A stretch of 34,960 nucleotides of DNA from Bacteroides_E sp964583185 (GTDB lineage: Bacteria; Bacteroidota; Bacteroidia; Bacteroidales; Bacteroidaceae). This document shows positions 15,874 to 24,694 of this stretch, piece after piece. The first letter of the stretch is position 1. Every line of letters starts with the position of its first letter. The notes below the pieces were generated by a model, which was not told where the DNA came from, made no database searches, and saw nothing but the letters and a program-made list of their open reading frames with translations. Made by a program: the position numbers and the translations under genes. The DNA is taken from the NCBI GenBank assembly GCA_964583185.1, contig CAZOVL010000021.1:1-34960 (forward strand), written 5' to 3'.

Positions 15874-16935
15874 ATGAAACTTGAATCCATTTTACTACCA
15901 GGCATCAATCCTGAACGACCCATTGTTATAGCAGGTCCTTGTAGTGCAGAGACAGAAGAACAAGTATTAAAAACTGCCAGAGAGTTGGCTGAACGAAACG
16001 TAAAAATATTCCGTGCAGGCATATGGAAACCCCGAACTAAACCCGGAGGTTTTGAAGGAGTGGGTGTTGAAGGATTGCAGTGGTTGAAACGGGTAAAAGC
16101 AGAAACAGGAATGTATGTATCTACCGAAGTAGCCACAGCTCAACACGTATACGAAGCACTTAAAGCAAACATAGATATACTGTGGATTGGTGCTAGAACT
16201 ACAGCTAACCCCTTTGCTGTACAAGAAATTGCAGATGCTCTGAAGGGTGTAAACATTCCTGTATTTATAAAAAACCCCGTTAATCCGGATTTGGAGTTAT
16301 GGATTGGTGCCATAGAACGCATCTATAATGCCGGAATAACTAAAATAGCAGGCATTCACCGGGGATTTAGCAGCTCGGATAAAACCATCTATAGGAATCT
16401 TCCTAACTGGCATATTCCCATAGAACTACGTCGCCGCTTACCCGATTTACCTCTATTCAGTGACCCTAGTCATATTGGGGGTAAAAGAGAATTGATTGCT
16501 TCAATTAGTCAGCAATCCATGGATCTAAACTTTGACGGACTAATTGTAGAAAGTCATTGCAATCCGGATGAAGCTTGGAGTGATGCTGCACAACAAATAA
16601 CTCCCCAAGTATTGGAATACATACTAAACCTTTTAGTCATTCGCGAGGAAGCTCAATCAACTGAAAGTCTTACCATATTAAGAAAACAAATTGATGAATG
16701 CGATAACGAATTAATACAGATATTATCTAAACGGATGAGGGTTTCCAGAGAAATTGGTTTATATAAGAAAGAGCATAACATTACCGTTCTTCAGTCGGGC
16801 AGATACAATGAAATTTTAGATAAACGAGCCAAACAAGGAGAGGCCTGTCAAATGCATACCGATTTTATAAAAAACATATTTCAAGCTATTCACGAAGAAT
16901 CTGTACGTCAACAGATTGAAATCATTAATCAATAA
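15874..16935 (+). CDS. Bifunctional DAHP synthase / chorismate mutase
   Basis: 353 residues. An N-terminal type I-beta DAHP synthase (about 1-260) shows IAGPCSAET, RAGIWKPRTKPGGFEG, KNPVNPDLELWIGA, FSDPSHIGG and IVESHCNPDEAWSDA. A C-terminal AroQ-type chorismate mutase (about 265-345) has LRKQIDECDNELIQILSKRM, EIGLYKK and IHEESVRQQ. The order (mutase at the C-terminus) is the Bacteroidetes arrangement, opposite to Bacillus. The mutase supplies the prephenate used by PheA and TyrA and in relatives also conveys feedback to the synthase. Short gaps on both sides (19 and 15 bases) put it in the operon. Confidence 0.94.
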   Translation: MKLESILLPGINPERPIVIAGPCSAETEEQVLKTARELAERNVKIFRAGIWKPRTKPGGFEGVGVEGLQWLKRVKAETGMYVSTEVATAQHVYEALKANIDILWIGARTTANPFAVQEIADALKGVNIPVFIKNPVNPDLELWIGAIERIYNAGITKIAGIHRGFSSSDKTIYRNLPNWHIPIELRRRLPDLPLFSDPSHIGGKRELIASISQQSMDLNFDGLIVESHCNPDEAWSDAAQQITPQVLEYILNLLVIREEAQSTESLTILRKQIDECDNELIQILSKRMRVSREIGLYKKEHNITVLQSGRYNEILDKRAKQGEACQMHTDFIKNIFQAIHEESVRQQIEIINQ

Positions 16936-16950
16936 ACACACATTGTTTCA

Positions 16951-17724
16951 ATGAAAATATTAATCTTAGGAGCCGGAAAAATGGGCTCATTCTTTCTCGA
17001 TTTATTAAGCTTTCAACACGAAACAGCTATTTATGATAGAGACCCACAAAAGTTACGTTTCACACATAACGCGTACCGGTTTACCACCATTGAGGAGATA
17101 GAAAACTTTGAACCTCATTTGGTCATTAATGCTGTAACCTTAAAATATACCATAGAAGCATTTGAAAGCATAATGCCCATTCTTCCCAAAGATTGCATCC
17201 TAAGCGATATTGCATCGGTAAAAAATGGACTACAGAAATTTTATAAAACGTGTGGTTTCCCTTATGTATCATCTCACCCAATGTTTGGTCCTACCTTTGC
17301 GAAGCTGAATAACTTAAGTCACGAGAGTGCTATTATTATTAGTGAAAGTGACCATCTGGGTAAAATATTTTTCAAGGACTTATATAGCAATTTAAACTTG
17401 AACATCTTTGAATATACTTTTGATGAACACGATGAAACTGCTGCATATTCTCTTTCTATTCCTTTTGTTTCAACCTTGGTTTTTGCATCGACAATGAAAC
17501 ACCAACAAGCACCGGGTACAACCTTTAAGAAACACATGGAAATTGCAAAAGGGTTATTGAGCGAAGATGACTATCTGTTACAAGAGATTCTATTCAATTC
17601 AAAAACCCCTAAACAGGTGGAGAAAATATTGGAGGAATTGCAAAATCTGCTAACCATCATAAAAAATAAAGATGCAGATAAAATGCAGTCTTTTTTAACA
17701 AATGTGCGTAAGAAAATCGACTAA
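16951..17724 (+). CDS. tyrA: Prephenate dehydrogenase
   Basis: 257 residues, short form without chorismate mutase or ACT domain. The Rossmann loop GAGKMG (7-12) binds NAD, YDRDPQK follows the second strand, and the family motif SSHPMFGP is present. It oxidatively decarboxylates prephenate to 4-hydroxyphenylpyruvate, the precursor of Tyr. It is the last gene of the operon, 15 bases after the DAHP synthase gene. Placement behind the Phe/Tyr leader means that Tyr shortage as well as Phe shortage would raise its transcription. Confidence 0.92.
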   Translation: MKILILGAGKMGSFFLDLLSFQHETAIYDRDPQKLRFTHNAYRFTTIEEIENFEPHLVINAVTLKYTIEAFESIMPILPKDCILSDIASVKNGLQKFYKTCGFPYVSSHPMFGPTFAKLNNLSHESAIIISESDHLGKIFFKDLYSNLNLNIFEYTFDEHDETAAYSLSIPFVSTLVFASTMKHQQAPGTTFKKHMEIAKGLLSEDDYLLQEILFNSKTPKQVEKILEELQNLLTIIKNKDADKMQSFLTNVRKKID

Positions 17725-17800
17725 TAAATAGCAAGTTTGGTGGATAGGCTGTAATTTTACCTATTGGCTCCAATAAAACTTTAAACTTTGTGTTTTCATT

Positions 17801-19768
17801 ATGATAGATAAAGCAACAATAGACCGCATAATGGATACTGCACAAATTATTGATGTGGTATCTGAGTTTGTTACACTAAGACGTCGAGGTGCAAACTATG
17901 TTGGGCTATGTCCTTTTCATAATGAAAAAACCCCTTCTTTCAGTGTATCTCCTGCCAAAGGAATTTGTAAATGTTTTGGTTGTGGTAAAGGGGGAAATGT
18001 GGTTCATTTCATTATGGAACACGAACAACTCAACTACTACGAGGCACTTAAGTTTTTAGCTAAAAAATACAACATTGAAGTTAAAGAGCGAGAACTGAGC
18101 AGCGAAGAGAAAGAAGCTCAAAGCTTAAGAGAAAGTCTTTTCATTGTCAATGAGTTTGCCAATGAATACTTTCAAGGTATATTGCAAAACCACTTAGAAG
18201 GACGATCCATTGGGCAAGCTTACTTTAAAGAAAGAGGATTTAGACCTGAAGTCATCAAAAAGTTTCAGTTGGGATATTCTTTAGAAGATTCTGAGGCTTT
18301 TGGGCAAGAGGCTCTCCGTAAAGGGTACAAACAGGAATATTTAATAAAAAATGGCCTTTGTTATGAAGCTTATGGTAAATTAGCCGACCGCTTTAGGGGG
18401 AGGGTTATTTTTCCTATTCATACACTTTCAGGAAAAGTTGTAGCATTTGGCGGACGAATATTAAGCAGTAATCCTAAGCTGGCTAAATATGTAAACTCGC
18501 CGGAATCCGATATTTATCATAAAAGTAACGAGTTATATGGTATCTATTTTGCAAAAAGAGCCATAGTAAAAGAAGACTGTTGTTTTTTAGTAGAGGGTTA
18601 TACTGATGTTATCTCAATGCATCAGGCTGGAGTGGAAAATGTGGTTTCCTCGTCAGGAACTGCACTGACTCCCGGACAAATCCGATTAATACACCGTTTT
18701 ACAGAGAACATCACTGTGCTCTATGATGGAGATTCAGCAGGAATTGCAGCTTCAATACGAGGCATTGATATGCTGTTGGAAGAAGGAATGAATGTAAAAG
18801 TAGTTCTGCTCCCCAATGGAGAAGACCCAGATTCATTTGCCAGAAAACATAATGCAACAGACTTCAAAGCTTTTATAGCCCGGAAAGAAGTAGACTTTAT
18901 TCGTTTTAAAACCCAGCTCTTAATGAACGATGCTTCGAATAATGATCCTATAAAACGTGCTGAACTGATTAGTAGCATTGTTAAAAGTATCTCTGTTATT
19001 CCGGAAGCCATTGTGCGTTCTGTTTACATTAAAGAAAGCAGCAGCCTACTGAACATAGATGAAAAAGTAATTGTTGGGGAGATAAACAAACTCAAACGAA
19101 AAGAAACTGAGCAGAAACAGACTCAACAAAAAAGAGAAGAGGAAAACCAAAAGGAATTACAGTCGTCATCCCAAGATTATCAGTCCTATCTTCCTCAAGA
19201 GGGTAAGGAGAAACTTCTATTCTACAGAATTGAGCGACTCATTATTCAAGCAATACTTCGGTATGGACAGGAGATATTATACGTAACAAAAAAGGAGGAA
19301 CAAGAACATTCTGTTTCTGTAGTGGAACATATCATCAATGATTTAACCGGAGATGATCTTTCGTTTCACAACCCAATTCACAGACAAATTCTACAAGAAT
19401 CGTATGATCACCTACACGATGAGGGATTCATTATTGACCGTTACTTCTTAACCCATCAAAATGAAGCGGTAAGTCGTTTGGCTGCAGAATTATTGAGTGA
19501 TAAATACCAACTCAGTAACCTATATAAAGAAGATCAAACTATTATTGAAGATAAAGACAGATTGATTGATTTAATTCCAACACTCATCTTTAATTTTAAG
19601 AACGAAATCATTGATTCTGAAATAAAACACCTGCTTAAAGAGCTTCAGAATCCTGAGGTATATAATAACAATGATAGCTGCAACCAAATGATGCAGCGTT
19701 ACCAAGAGCTAAAGAACATTCAATCTAAAATGGCTAAACGCCTGGGAGATAGAGTTATTTTGCCTTAA
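17801..19768 (+). CDS. dnaG: DNA primase
   Basis: 655 residues. The N-terminal CHC2 zinc-binding domain has Cys37, His40, Cys58 and Cys61 (CPFHNEKTPSFSVSP, CFGCGKGGN). The Toprim core follows with FLVEGYTDVISM and TVLYDGDSAG. The C-terminal part (from about 440) is Gln/Glu-rich, then the helical DnaB-binding region. It synthesises RNA primers at the replication fork. It starts 76 bases after tyrA, preceded by AAACTTTG (one mismatch to a -7 box), so it is probably transcribed on its own. Confidence 0.96.
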   Translation: MIDKATIDRIMDTAQIIDVVSEFVTLRRRGANYVGLCPFHNEKTPSFSVSPAKGICKCFGCGKGGNVVHFIMEHEQLNYYEALKFLAKKYNIEVKERELSSEEKEAQSLRESLFIVNEFANEYFQGILQNHLEGRSIGQAYFKERGFRPEVIKKFQLGYSLEDSEAFGQEALRKGYKQEYLIKNGLCYEAYGKLADRFRGRVIFPIHTLSGKVVAFGGRILSSNPKLAKYVNSPESDIYHKSNELYGIYFAKRAIVKEDCCFLVEGYTDVISMHQAGVENVVSSSGTALTPGQIRLIHRFTENITVLYDGDSAGIAASIRGIDMLLEEGMNVKVVLLPNGEDPDSFARKHNATDFKAFIARKEVDFIRFKTQLLMNDASNNDPIKRAELISSIVKSISVIPEAIVRSVYIKESSSLLNIDEKVIVGEINKLKRKETEQKQTQQKREEENQKELQSSSQDYQSYLPQEGKEKLLFYRIERLIIQAILRYGQEILYVTKKEEQEHSVSVVEHIINDLTGDDLSFHNPIHRQILQESYDHLHDEGFIIDRYFLTHQNEAVSRLAAELLSDKYQLSNLYKEDQTIIEDKDRLIDLIPTLIFNFKNEIIDSEIKHLLKELQNPEVYNNNDSCNQMMQRYQELKNIQSKMAKRLGDRVILP

Positions 19769-19795
19769 GATTTAAAATAAAAAAAGGAGTACTAA

Positions 19796-20380
19796 TTACC
19801 CCTTTATAAGATTCATAAACTCCTCACGAGTCTTGGCTTGATTGAACACTCCGGTAAAATCGGAAGTCGTAGTCACAGAGTTTTGCTTTTCTATTCCCCG
19901 CATCTGCATACACATATGTTTTGCTTCAATTACTACCATTACTCCTAATGGATTGAGGGCATCTTGAATACACTCTTTAATTTGAAGAGTCATACGTTCC
20001 TGTACCTGTAAACGATGAGAGAAAATATCTACTACACGTGCAATTTTACTTAATCCGGTAATGTAGTCACGTGGAATGTAAGCTACGTGTGCTTTACCGT
20101 AGAAAGGAAGCATATGATGTTCGCATAAAGAGAAAAAATCAATATCTTTAACAATAACCATTTGCTTGTAATCTTCGTGAAACTTAGCAGATAAAAGCAC
20201 CTTCTTAGGGTCTTGCCTATATCCTTTTGTTAAATTCCACATAGCACGTGATACACGCTTAGGTGTTTTAAGTAACCCCTCTCTTGAAGGATCTTCGCCT
20301 AAAAGATGAATTACATCTCTGTAATGATTCATTAGTTTATCTAATACCTCATCAGGCATCTCATCGTAATTGTCCGACAT
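19796..20380 (-). CDS. folE: GTP cyclohydrolase I
   Basis: 194 residues. Zinc ligands are in SLCEHHMLPF and the later HMCMQMRG segment, and the family signature appears as GLSKIARVVDIFSHRLQVQERMT. It makes dihydroneopterin triphosphate from GTP, the first step to folate. It lies 16 bases after the SPOR-domain gene, so both are on one transcript. Confidence 0.96.
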   Translation of the reverse strand: MSDNYDEMPDEVLDKLMNHYRDVIHLLGEDPSREGLLKTPKRVSRAMWNLTKGYRQDPKKVLLSAKFHEDYKQMVIVKDIDFFSLCEHHMLPFYGKAHVAYIPRDYITGLSKIARVVDIFSHRLQVQERMTLQIKECIQDALNPLGVMVVIEAKHMCMQMRGIEKQNSVTTTSDFTGVFNQAKTREEFMNLIKG

Positions 20381-20396
20381 TTATGAATTAATTTTA

Positions 20397-20849
20397 TTAT
20401 AAAGGAATATTAATTTGCTCTTTAACAATGGTAAGTTCTTTGAACTCTCCTGTTTCTTGTAACTGACGCATCATTACATCAGCCTCTTCAATACTTCTAA
20501 AATCTCCTACTTTACATAACCAACGAGGAGAGATAAACAAAGTATAAACGGGTGATTCAGGAAAAAGCTCTTTTACTTTATTTCCTAAAGCTGTTGCTTC
20601 TGCCCTAGATTCTCTAGAGTTTTTACCGGCATATATTTGAACTCTAAATCCCGGGATTTTCAAAACCTGACCGGATTCAGAAACGTTCTGAATATTAACT
20701 CCAATTAACTTCTCTAATCGTGAATCTTGATAAATAGCAACACGACCTTGCCCGGGAACAGCATGCTTTAATGCTTGAATGATATCTTGCCCTTGGGCAA
20801 AATGACATCCAAAAAGAGCAATAAATAAAACAACAATTATTTTTCGCAT
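20397..20849 (-). CDS. SPOR domain-containing exported protein
   Basis: 150 residues from ATG at 20849. A signal peptide (KIIVVLFIALFGCHFAQGQ) is followed by a short linker and a C-terminal SPOR domain (about 70-145: GFRVQIYAGKNSRESRAEA, SPRWLCKVGDFRSIEEADVMM). SPOR domains bind denuded peptidoglycan glycans, so a periplasmic role at the cell wall or septum is likely. A longer reading frame from 20888 exists, but its extra 13 codons are the arm and T-tract of the tpiA terminator, so I reject that start. A Cys after LFG could make it a lipoprotein; the AQG-Q site looks better. Confidence 0.8.
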   Translation of the reverse strand: MRKIIVVLFIALFGCHFAQGQDIIQALKHAVPGQGRVAIYQDSRLEKLIGVNIQNVSESGQVLKIPGFRVQIYAGKNSRESRAEATALGNKVKELFPESPVYTLFISPRWLCKVGDFRSIEEADVMMRQLQETGEFKELTIVKEQINIPL

Positions 20850-20864
20850 ATTATAAAAAAAGAA

Positions 20865-20898
20865 GAAAGTCTGAATGAAGCATTTCATTCAAACTTTC
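20865..20898 (-). terminator. Intrinsic terminator after tpiA, directly before the SPOR gene
   Basis: 14-bp stem (20865-20878 with 20885-20898; one G-U pair on the minus strand, GAAAGTTTGAATGA with TCATTCAGACTTTC), 6-nt loop, then TTCTTTTTTTT. The T-tract ends a few bases before the SPOR ATG. Confidence 0.85.
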
Positions 20899-20911
20899 TA
20901 TATAGGTTTAA

Positions 20912-21667
20912 TTACTTAAATCCGTCAATTACTCCCTTGAAGTTTGAAGCCTTCAATGAAGCACCACCAATTAATCCTCCATCAACGTCAGGATTAGAGA
21001 ATAATTCCTTCGCATTAGATGGGTTACAGCTTCCTCCATATAGTATAGATATTTCATTGGCTACATCTTTACCATATTTATCAGCAATTACTGAACGTAT
21101 ATAAGCGTGAATTTCTTGTGCTTGCTCAGAAGTTGCAGTTTTTCCGGTACCAATTGCCCATACAGGTTCGTAAGCTAATACTATTTTAGACATTTCTTCT
21201 GCAGAAAGATCAAATAAAGCTTCAGCTATTTGTGTTTTAACTACCTCATTTTGTTTGTTAGCTTCACGTTCTTCCAACACTTCTCCAATACAGAAGATAG
21301 GAGTTAAGTTATTTGCTAAAGCATGCAACACTTTATCTTTTAGTATTTCAGAAGTCTCATTGTAATAAGCACGACGTTCTGAATGCCCTAAAATTACATA
21401 GTTTGCTCCGGTAGAAGCTACCATACTAGCAGAAACCTCTCCGGTGTATGCTCCTGCAACTTTATCTGCACAGTTTTCTGCACCAACTCCCATAACATTT
21501 CCTGCAATAGGAGCAACAGAAGCCAAATGAATAAAAGGAGTGCAAATAACTACATCACAATTAGGTTTATCAGCCTCTAAAATTGTTTTTAGTTCTTTTG
21601 CTAAAGCAACTCCCTCATCGAGATTCAGGTTCATTTTCCAGTTTCCTGCTACAATTTTTTTTCTCAT
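20912..21667 (-). CDS. tpiA: Triosephosphate isomerase
   Basis: 251 residues with every landmark: GNWKMN at the N-terminus, GHSERR (catalytic His), AYEPVWAIGTGKTA (catalytic Glu and flexible loop 6), and the phosphate-binding GGS..N and GGLIGGASL at the end. It interconverts dihydroxyacetone phosphate and glyceraldehyde 3-phosphate. It has its own -7 box at 21719-21726 and a strong terminator after it. Confidence 0.98.
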   Translation of the reverse strand: MRKKIVAGNWKMNLNLDEGVALAKELKTILEADKPNCDVVICTPFIHLASVAPIAGNVMGVGAENCADKVAGAYTGEVSASMVASTGANYVILGHSERRAYYNETSEILKDKVLHALANNLTPIFCIGEVLEEREANKQNEVVKTQIAEALFDLSAEEMSKIVLAYEPVWAIGTGKTATSEQAQEIHAYIRSVIADKYGKDVANEISILYGGSCNPSNAKELFSNPDVDGGLIGGASLKASNFKGVIDGFK

Positions 21668-21718
21668 TTTGTTTTATTTTAATATTGAAGTAAAATTATT
21701 TAAGTGTTTAATTAAATA

Positions 21719-21726
21719 CAAAGTTA
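21719..21726 (-). promoter_or_regulatory. tpiA promoter, -7 box
   Basis: CAAAGTTA on plus is TAACTTTG on minus, an exact TAnnTTTG, overlapping the last codon and stop of the upstream gene. Start near 21712 would give a leader of about 45 nt. Confidence 0.5.
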
Positions 21727-23031
21727 TATATCTTCTTCTGAACTTTCTGCTACTTCTTCCTTTTTTGACTTTTTACGTATCATTGTGATATCAAATAAGA
21801 AAATCAAAAGAAGTGGTATCAAATAACCCATAGCTACCGATGATAATTGTTTGGTTTTATCTATGGCTATCTCCCCTAGTTCTAAATCTTCTAAAGAAGC
21901 ATTTAAGTCGTGCTCATCAGGAAACTCATCCTGACTCCATTTATTATATATAATGCCATCTTTTATTAGGATTAATCCGGGATTAGATCGAATCATTGTT
22001 TTTAAGACAATATCATCACCATGATAGAAAGAATATTCAGCACCCGTTTTATCACTCCAAACTTCTATATCCTCATCATAAGAAGAGGTTAAGGCATAAA
22101 AATTATATCCTTTATCAACAGAATAATCATAAATTTCGTTGATTAAATCTATATTGCTATCATCAGCTATATCTAATCGATAGGCAACGAGAAGGAATGT
22201 GTAAATGGAATCTAGTACAACATCATCAGTCACATCAAATCCCGACTCCATATCAACCACAGAGAATTCAGCCATGGGGGGCTCATACCCTTGTTTTACT
22301 AACCTGGTTTTACTTCCCACAAAAGTCCAAGTACTGTCCGGATAATTCTCTAAAGTGAACTCTTCTTTCTTGTTGTTTTTCTCTAATATAAAAAGCGTTT
22401 CATATTCACTCGGCTTAGCTCCTTCAGGCATTACTCTACCTTCAGCAAAGCTGGCACCTATGTGATAAGGGCGAAAGTCGATAATTGGCAAATAGTATAA
22501 ACAATACATAGATACACCAAAGATGTAACAAACCGTATATAGTGAAGCCATCCATTCGGTTTTCAAGGTGTAAAAACGGAACATTACCTTACGATATCTG
22601 AACGTAAAATAAGAAGCCGTTAGTAGCAATACATTCTTCCAAAATGTAGCCCAATTGGATAAAGTAATTGCATCACCAAAACAACCACAATCAGAAACAG
22701 GATTAAAAATGGCCAAATACAGTGTTAAAGGAGTCATAAACAGCATTAAAAAGAAAGCTCCATAAGTAGCAACCTTTCGTCTGATTCCCAAAAAGAGTAA
22801 AGCTCCAACAGAAAATTCAATGGTAGAAAGTAGAACAGATATAACCAAAGGGAAGAAAGAAGGCACCCAATTAATTAAGTGAAAGGCTGTTAAATAGTCC
22901 TCAATTTTATATTGAGTTCCCATAGGATCAACAGCCTTGGCAAACCCTGAAAAAATAAATGCTGCCGCTAAGATAAAGCGACAACAATTAACCCCTATTA
23001 GTTTAATTTTATGTTTCGTATTAGTCTCCAA
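21724..23031 (-). CDS. BT_3928-type DoxX/MauE-like membrane protein
   Basis: About 435 residues. An N-terminal four-helix DoxX/MauE-like bundle (about 12-150) includes SGFAKAVDP and the paired-cysteine loop DCGCFGDA. A further membrane pair lies near 165-190, then a roughly 200-residue extracytoplasmic region with a thioredoxin-like look (YNFYALTSS, GAEYSFYHGDD, NPGLILIKDG), and a last helix near 405-425. MauE-like proteins move electrons to exported disulfides, so a redox role in the envelope is plausible. The start is TTG at 23031, overlapping the DUF1599 stop by 11 bases; no in-frame ATG is available upstream, and the next one falls after the first helix. Confidence 0.8.
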   Translation of the reverse strand: METNTKHKIKLIGVNCCRFILAAAFIFSGFAKAVDPMGTQYKIEDYLTAFHLINWVPSFFPLVISVLLSTIEFSVGALLFLGIRRKVATYGAFFLMLFMTPLTLYLAIFNPVSDCGCFGDAITLSNWATFWKNVLLLTASYFTFRYRKVMFRFYTLKTEWMASLYTVCYIFGVSMYCLYYLPIIDFRPYHIGASFAEGRVMPEGAKPSEYETLFILEKNNKKEEFTLENYPDSTWTFVGSKTRLVKQGYEPPMAEFSVVDMESGFDVTDDVVLDSIYTFLLVAYRLDIADDSNIDLINEIYDYSVDKGYNFYALTSSYDEDIEVWSDKTGAEYSFYHGDDIVLKTMIRSNPGLILIKDGIIYNKWSQDEFPDEHDLNASLEDLELGEIAIDKTKQLSSVAMGYLIPLLLIFLFDITMIRKKSKKEEVAESSEEDI

Positions 23032-23566
23032 ATTCCAATTTTATCAATCCAAACACAGCATAATTAATCATATCCTGATAATTAGCATCTATACCTTCAG
23101 ACACTAATGTTTTACCGGCTAATGATTCAATTTGTTTGGTTCTATATATCTTCATCAAAATCAAATCTGTATACGATGAAATACGCATACTCCTCCAAGC
23201 CTCATCATAATCGTGATTTTTCACAATCATCAATTCCAGTGCTTCTTTGGCGTATTTATCGTACAACTCAATGGCTTTTTCATTTGTTATGTCAGCCACT
23301 TCAGCATATCCTAGCTCAAGTTGTATTAATCCTATAATTCCATAATTTACGATGGCTATGAACTCGGAACGAATTCCTTCATCAACTAATGACATTCCTT
23401 TAACCTCAATACTCCGTATTCTATTGGCTTTTATTAATAGCTGATCAGTAACAGAAGCTGGGCGTAAAATTCTCCATGCAGGTCCATAATCATGAAGTTT
23501 TTTCTCAAAAAGATTACGACATAATGCTACTATTTTTTTGAATTGCTCATTAGTCTCGTTCATCAT
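23021..23566 (-). CDS. DUF1599 domain-containing protein with internal duplication
   Basis: 181 residues made of two homologous halves. First half: KKLHDYGPAWRILRPASVTD, then MSLVDEGIRSE and IVNYGIIGLIQLELG. Second half: VKNHDYDEAWRSMRISSYTD, then KTLVSEGIDAN and MINYAVFGLIKLEFG. The conserved HDYxxAWR motif appears in both. DUF1599 proteins have been linked to nucleotide modification by others, but the biochemical role is not settled. A second ATG follows immediately (23563). A -7 box at 23588-23595 is close upstream, and the DoxX-like gene downstream overlaps it. Confidence 0.85.
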   Translation of the reverse strand: MMNETNEQFKKIVALCRNLFEKKLHDYGPAWRILRPASVTDQLLIKANRIRSIEVKGMSLVDEGIRSEFIAIVNYGIIGLIQLELGYAEVADITNEKAIELYDKYAKEALELMIVKNHDYDEAWRSMRISSYTDLILMKIYRTKQIESLAGKTLVSEGIDANYQDMINYAVFGLIKLEFGD

Positions 23567-23587
23567 AAATCAATTTATATTTAACCT

Positions 23588-23595
23588 CAAAGGTA
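23588..23595 (-). promoter_or_regulatory. -7 box upstream of the DUF1599 gene
   Basis: CAAAGGTA on plus reads TACCTTTG on minus, an exact TAnnTTTG. Expected start near 23581, giving a short leader of about 15 nt. Confidence 0.5.
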
Positions 23596-23737
23596 AGCAT
23601 AAATAGAGAAAAAAAGAAAGACAGAAAGCTAAATAGTCTTATATCTCACCATTTTAGCCAATCAAGGAGAAGTAGATACAAAGAGTATTCGCACACACTT
23701 AAACTGCCCATATCTAATACCATAAACTACATATAAA

Positions 23738-23775
23738 AAAAGTCCTTTAGGAATTATGTTTCCTAAAGGACTTTT
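23738..23775 (-). terminator. Terminator of the ndk-M23 peptidase unit
   Basis: Perfect 16-bp stem (AAAAGTCCTTTAGGAA at 23738-23753, TTCCTAAAGGACTTTT at 23760-23775) with a 6-nt loop. On the minus strand a run of T follows (TTTTTTTATAT). It lies 43 bases past the peptidase stop. Confidence 0.9.
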
Positions 23776-23818
23776 ATGTGTGTGTTTCTTATTAGTTTAA
23801 ATTCTTGTTCGGAAAAGT

Positions 23819-24694
23819 TTATGAACAACGTAAAACTTGACCGGGTCTTAAGATTGAATTTCTTGATATATTATTCCATTTACAAAGTTGAGCAACAGTT
23901 ACCCCTTGACGAATAGCAATACGTCCCAAGGTGTCTCCACTCTTAACTTTATAATATGCAGCACCTGTAGAAGCAACAGCTTTACGATTAGGTGTAGCTC
24001 TTCTTTTGAAAGTATATGAATCGCACGCAATATCTTGATTAGGGAAATCGAACAATAATTCAGGATTAATGGCTACACCAAGGAATCGGGTTTCAAAATG
24101 AAGATGTGAGCCTGTTGATCGGCCCGTATTTCCACCTAGACCAATTACCTCTCCGGCAGCTACGTGTTGATTCTCCTCTACCAACTGTTTAGATAAGTGA
24201 CCATAAATAGTCTCTAATCCATTCTCATGACGAATAACTACATATTTACCATACCCTCTACGTTCATAGTTAACAATTCGCACTTTCCCATCGAAAGCAG
24301 CTACAATGGTATCTCCCGTATAAACCTTGATATCTAATCCATTATGCATTCTACGCCAACGAGGACCAAATTTAGACGTTATACGTGTATGTTCTGTAGG
24401 CATACAAAAACCCGTTAAATCAATAGTATATTCTTCGGGTATAGTTACATCATTTCCATAACGATGAACATATCTATTATCCCAAGTAGGATATAAACTT
24501 AATGCAGGAAACTCAGATTGTTCTGTCTTTATTTTCTTTTGTAAATGTAACGAATCAACAATACTTAGTTTTTTATCTATGGGAGCTTGACGAGCTAATA
24601 AGTCTTGTCCAAACACCTTAGATGATCCTAAAATTAATAAGGCGAATGCCGCTACATAAAGTTTAAAGAAATTCGAGCTCATGGGACTAATCAT
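23819..24694 (-). CDS. M23 (LytM-type) peptidase with C-terminal LysM domain
   Basis: 291 residues. Signal peptide (NFFKLYVAAFALLILGSSKVFG), then an M23 metallopeptidase domain (about 100-210) with zinc ligands in RMHNGLDIK and GSHLHFE and the core YGKYVVIRHENGLETIYGHLS. A LysM repeat (YYKVKSGDTLGRIAIRQGV, WNNISRNSILRPGQ) closes the protein. It is an exported peptidoglycan endopeptidase or an EnvC/NlpD-like activator. The zinc ligands are present, so activity is possible. The start at 24694 overlaps the ndk stop by 4 bases; an ATG at 24682 is an equally good alternative. A terminator follows. Confidence 0.92.
   Translation of the reverse strand: MISPMSSNFFKLYVAAFALLILGSSKVFGQDLLARQAPIDKKLSIVDSLHLQKKIKTEQSEFPALSLYPTWDNRYVHRYGNDVTIPEEYTIDLTGFCMPTEHTRITSKFGPRWRRMHNGLDIKVYTGDTIVAAFDGKVRIVNYERRGYGKYVVIRHENGLETIYGHLSKQLVEENQHVAAGEVIGLGGNTGRSTGSHLHFETRFLGVAINPELLFDFPNQDIACDSYTFKRRATPNRKAVASTGAAYYKVKSGDTLGRIAIRQGVTVAQLCKWNNISRNSILRPGQVLRCS

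Noticed and set aside
20850..20888. Upstream start for the SPOR protein adding 13 residues
   Set aside because: The extra codons are the 3' arm and T-tract of the tpiA terminator and would put a Phe-rich tail before a normal signal peptide.
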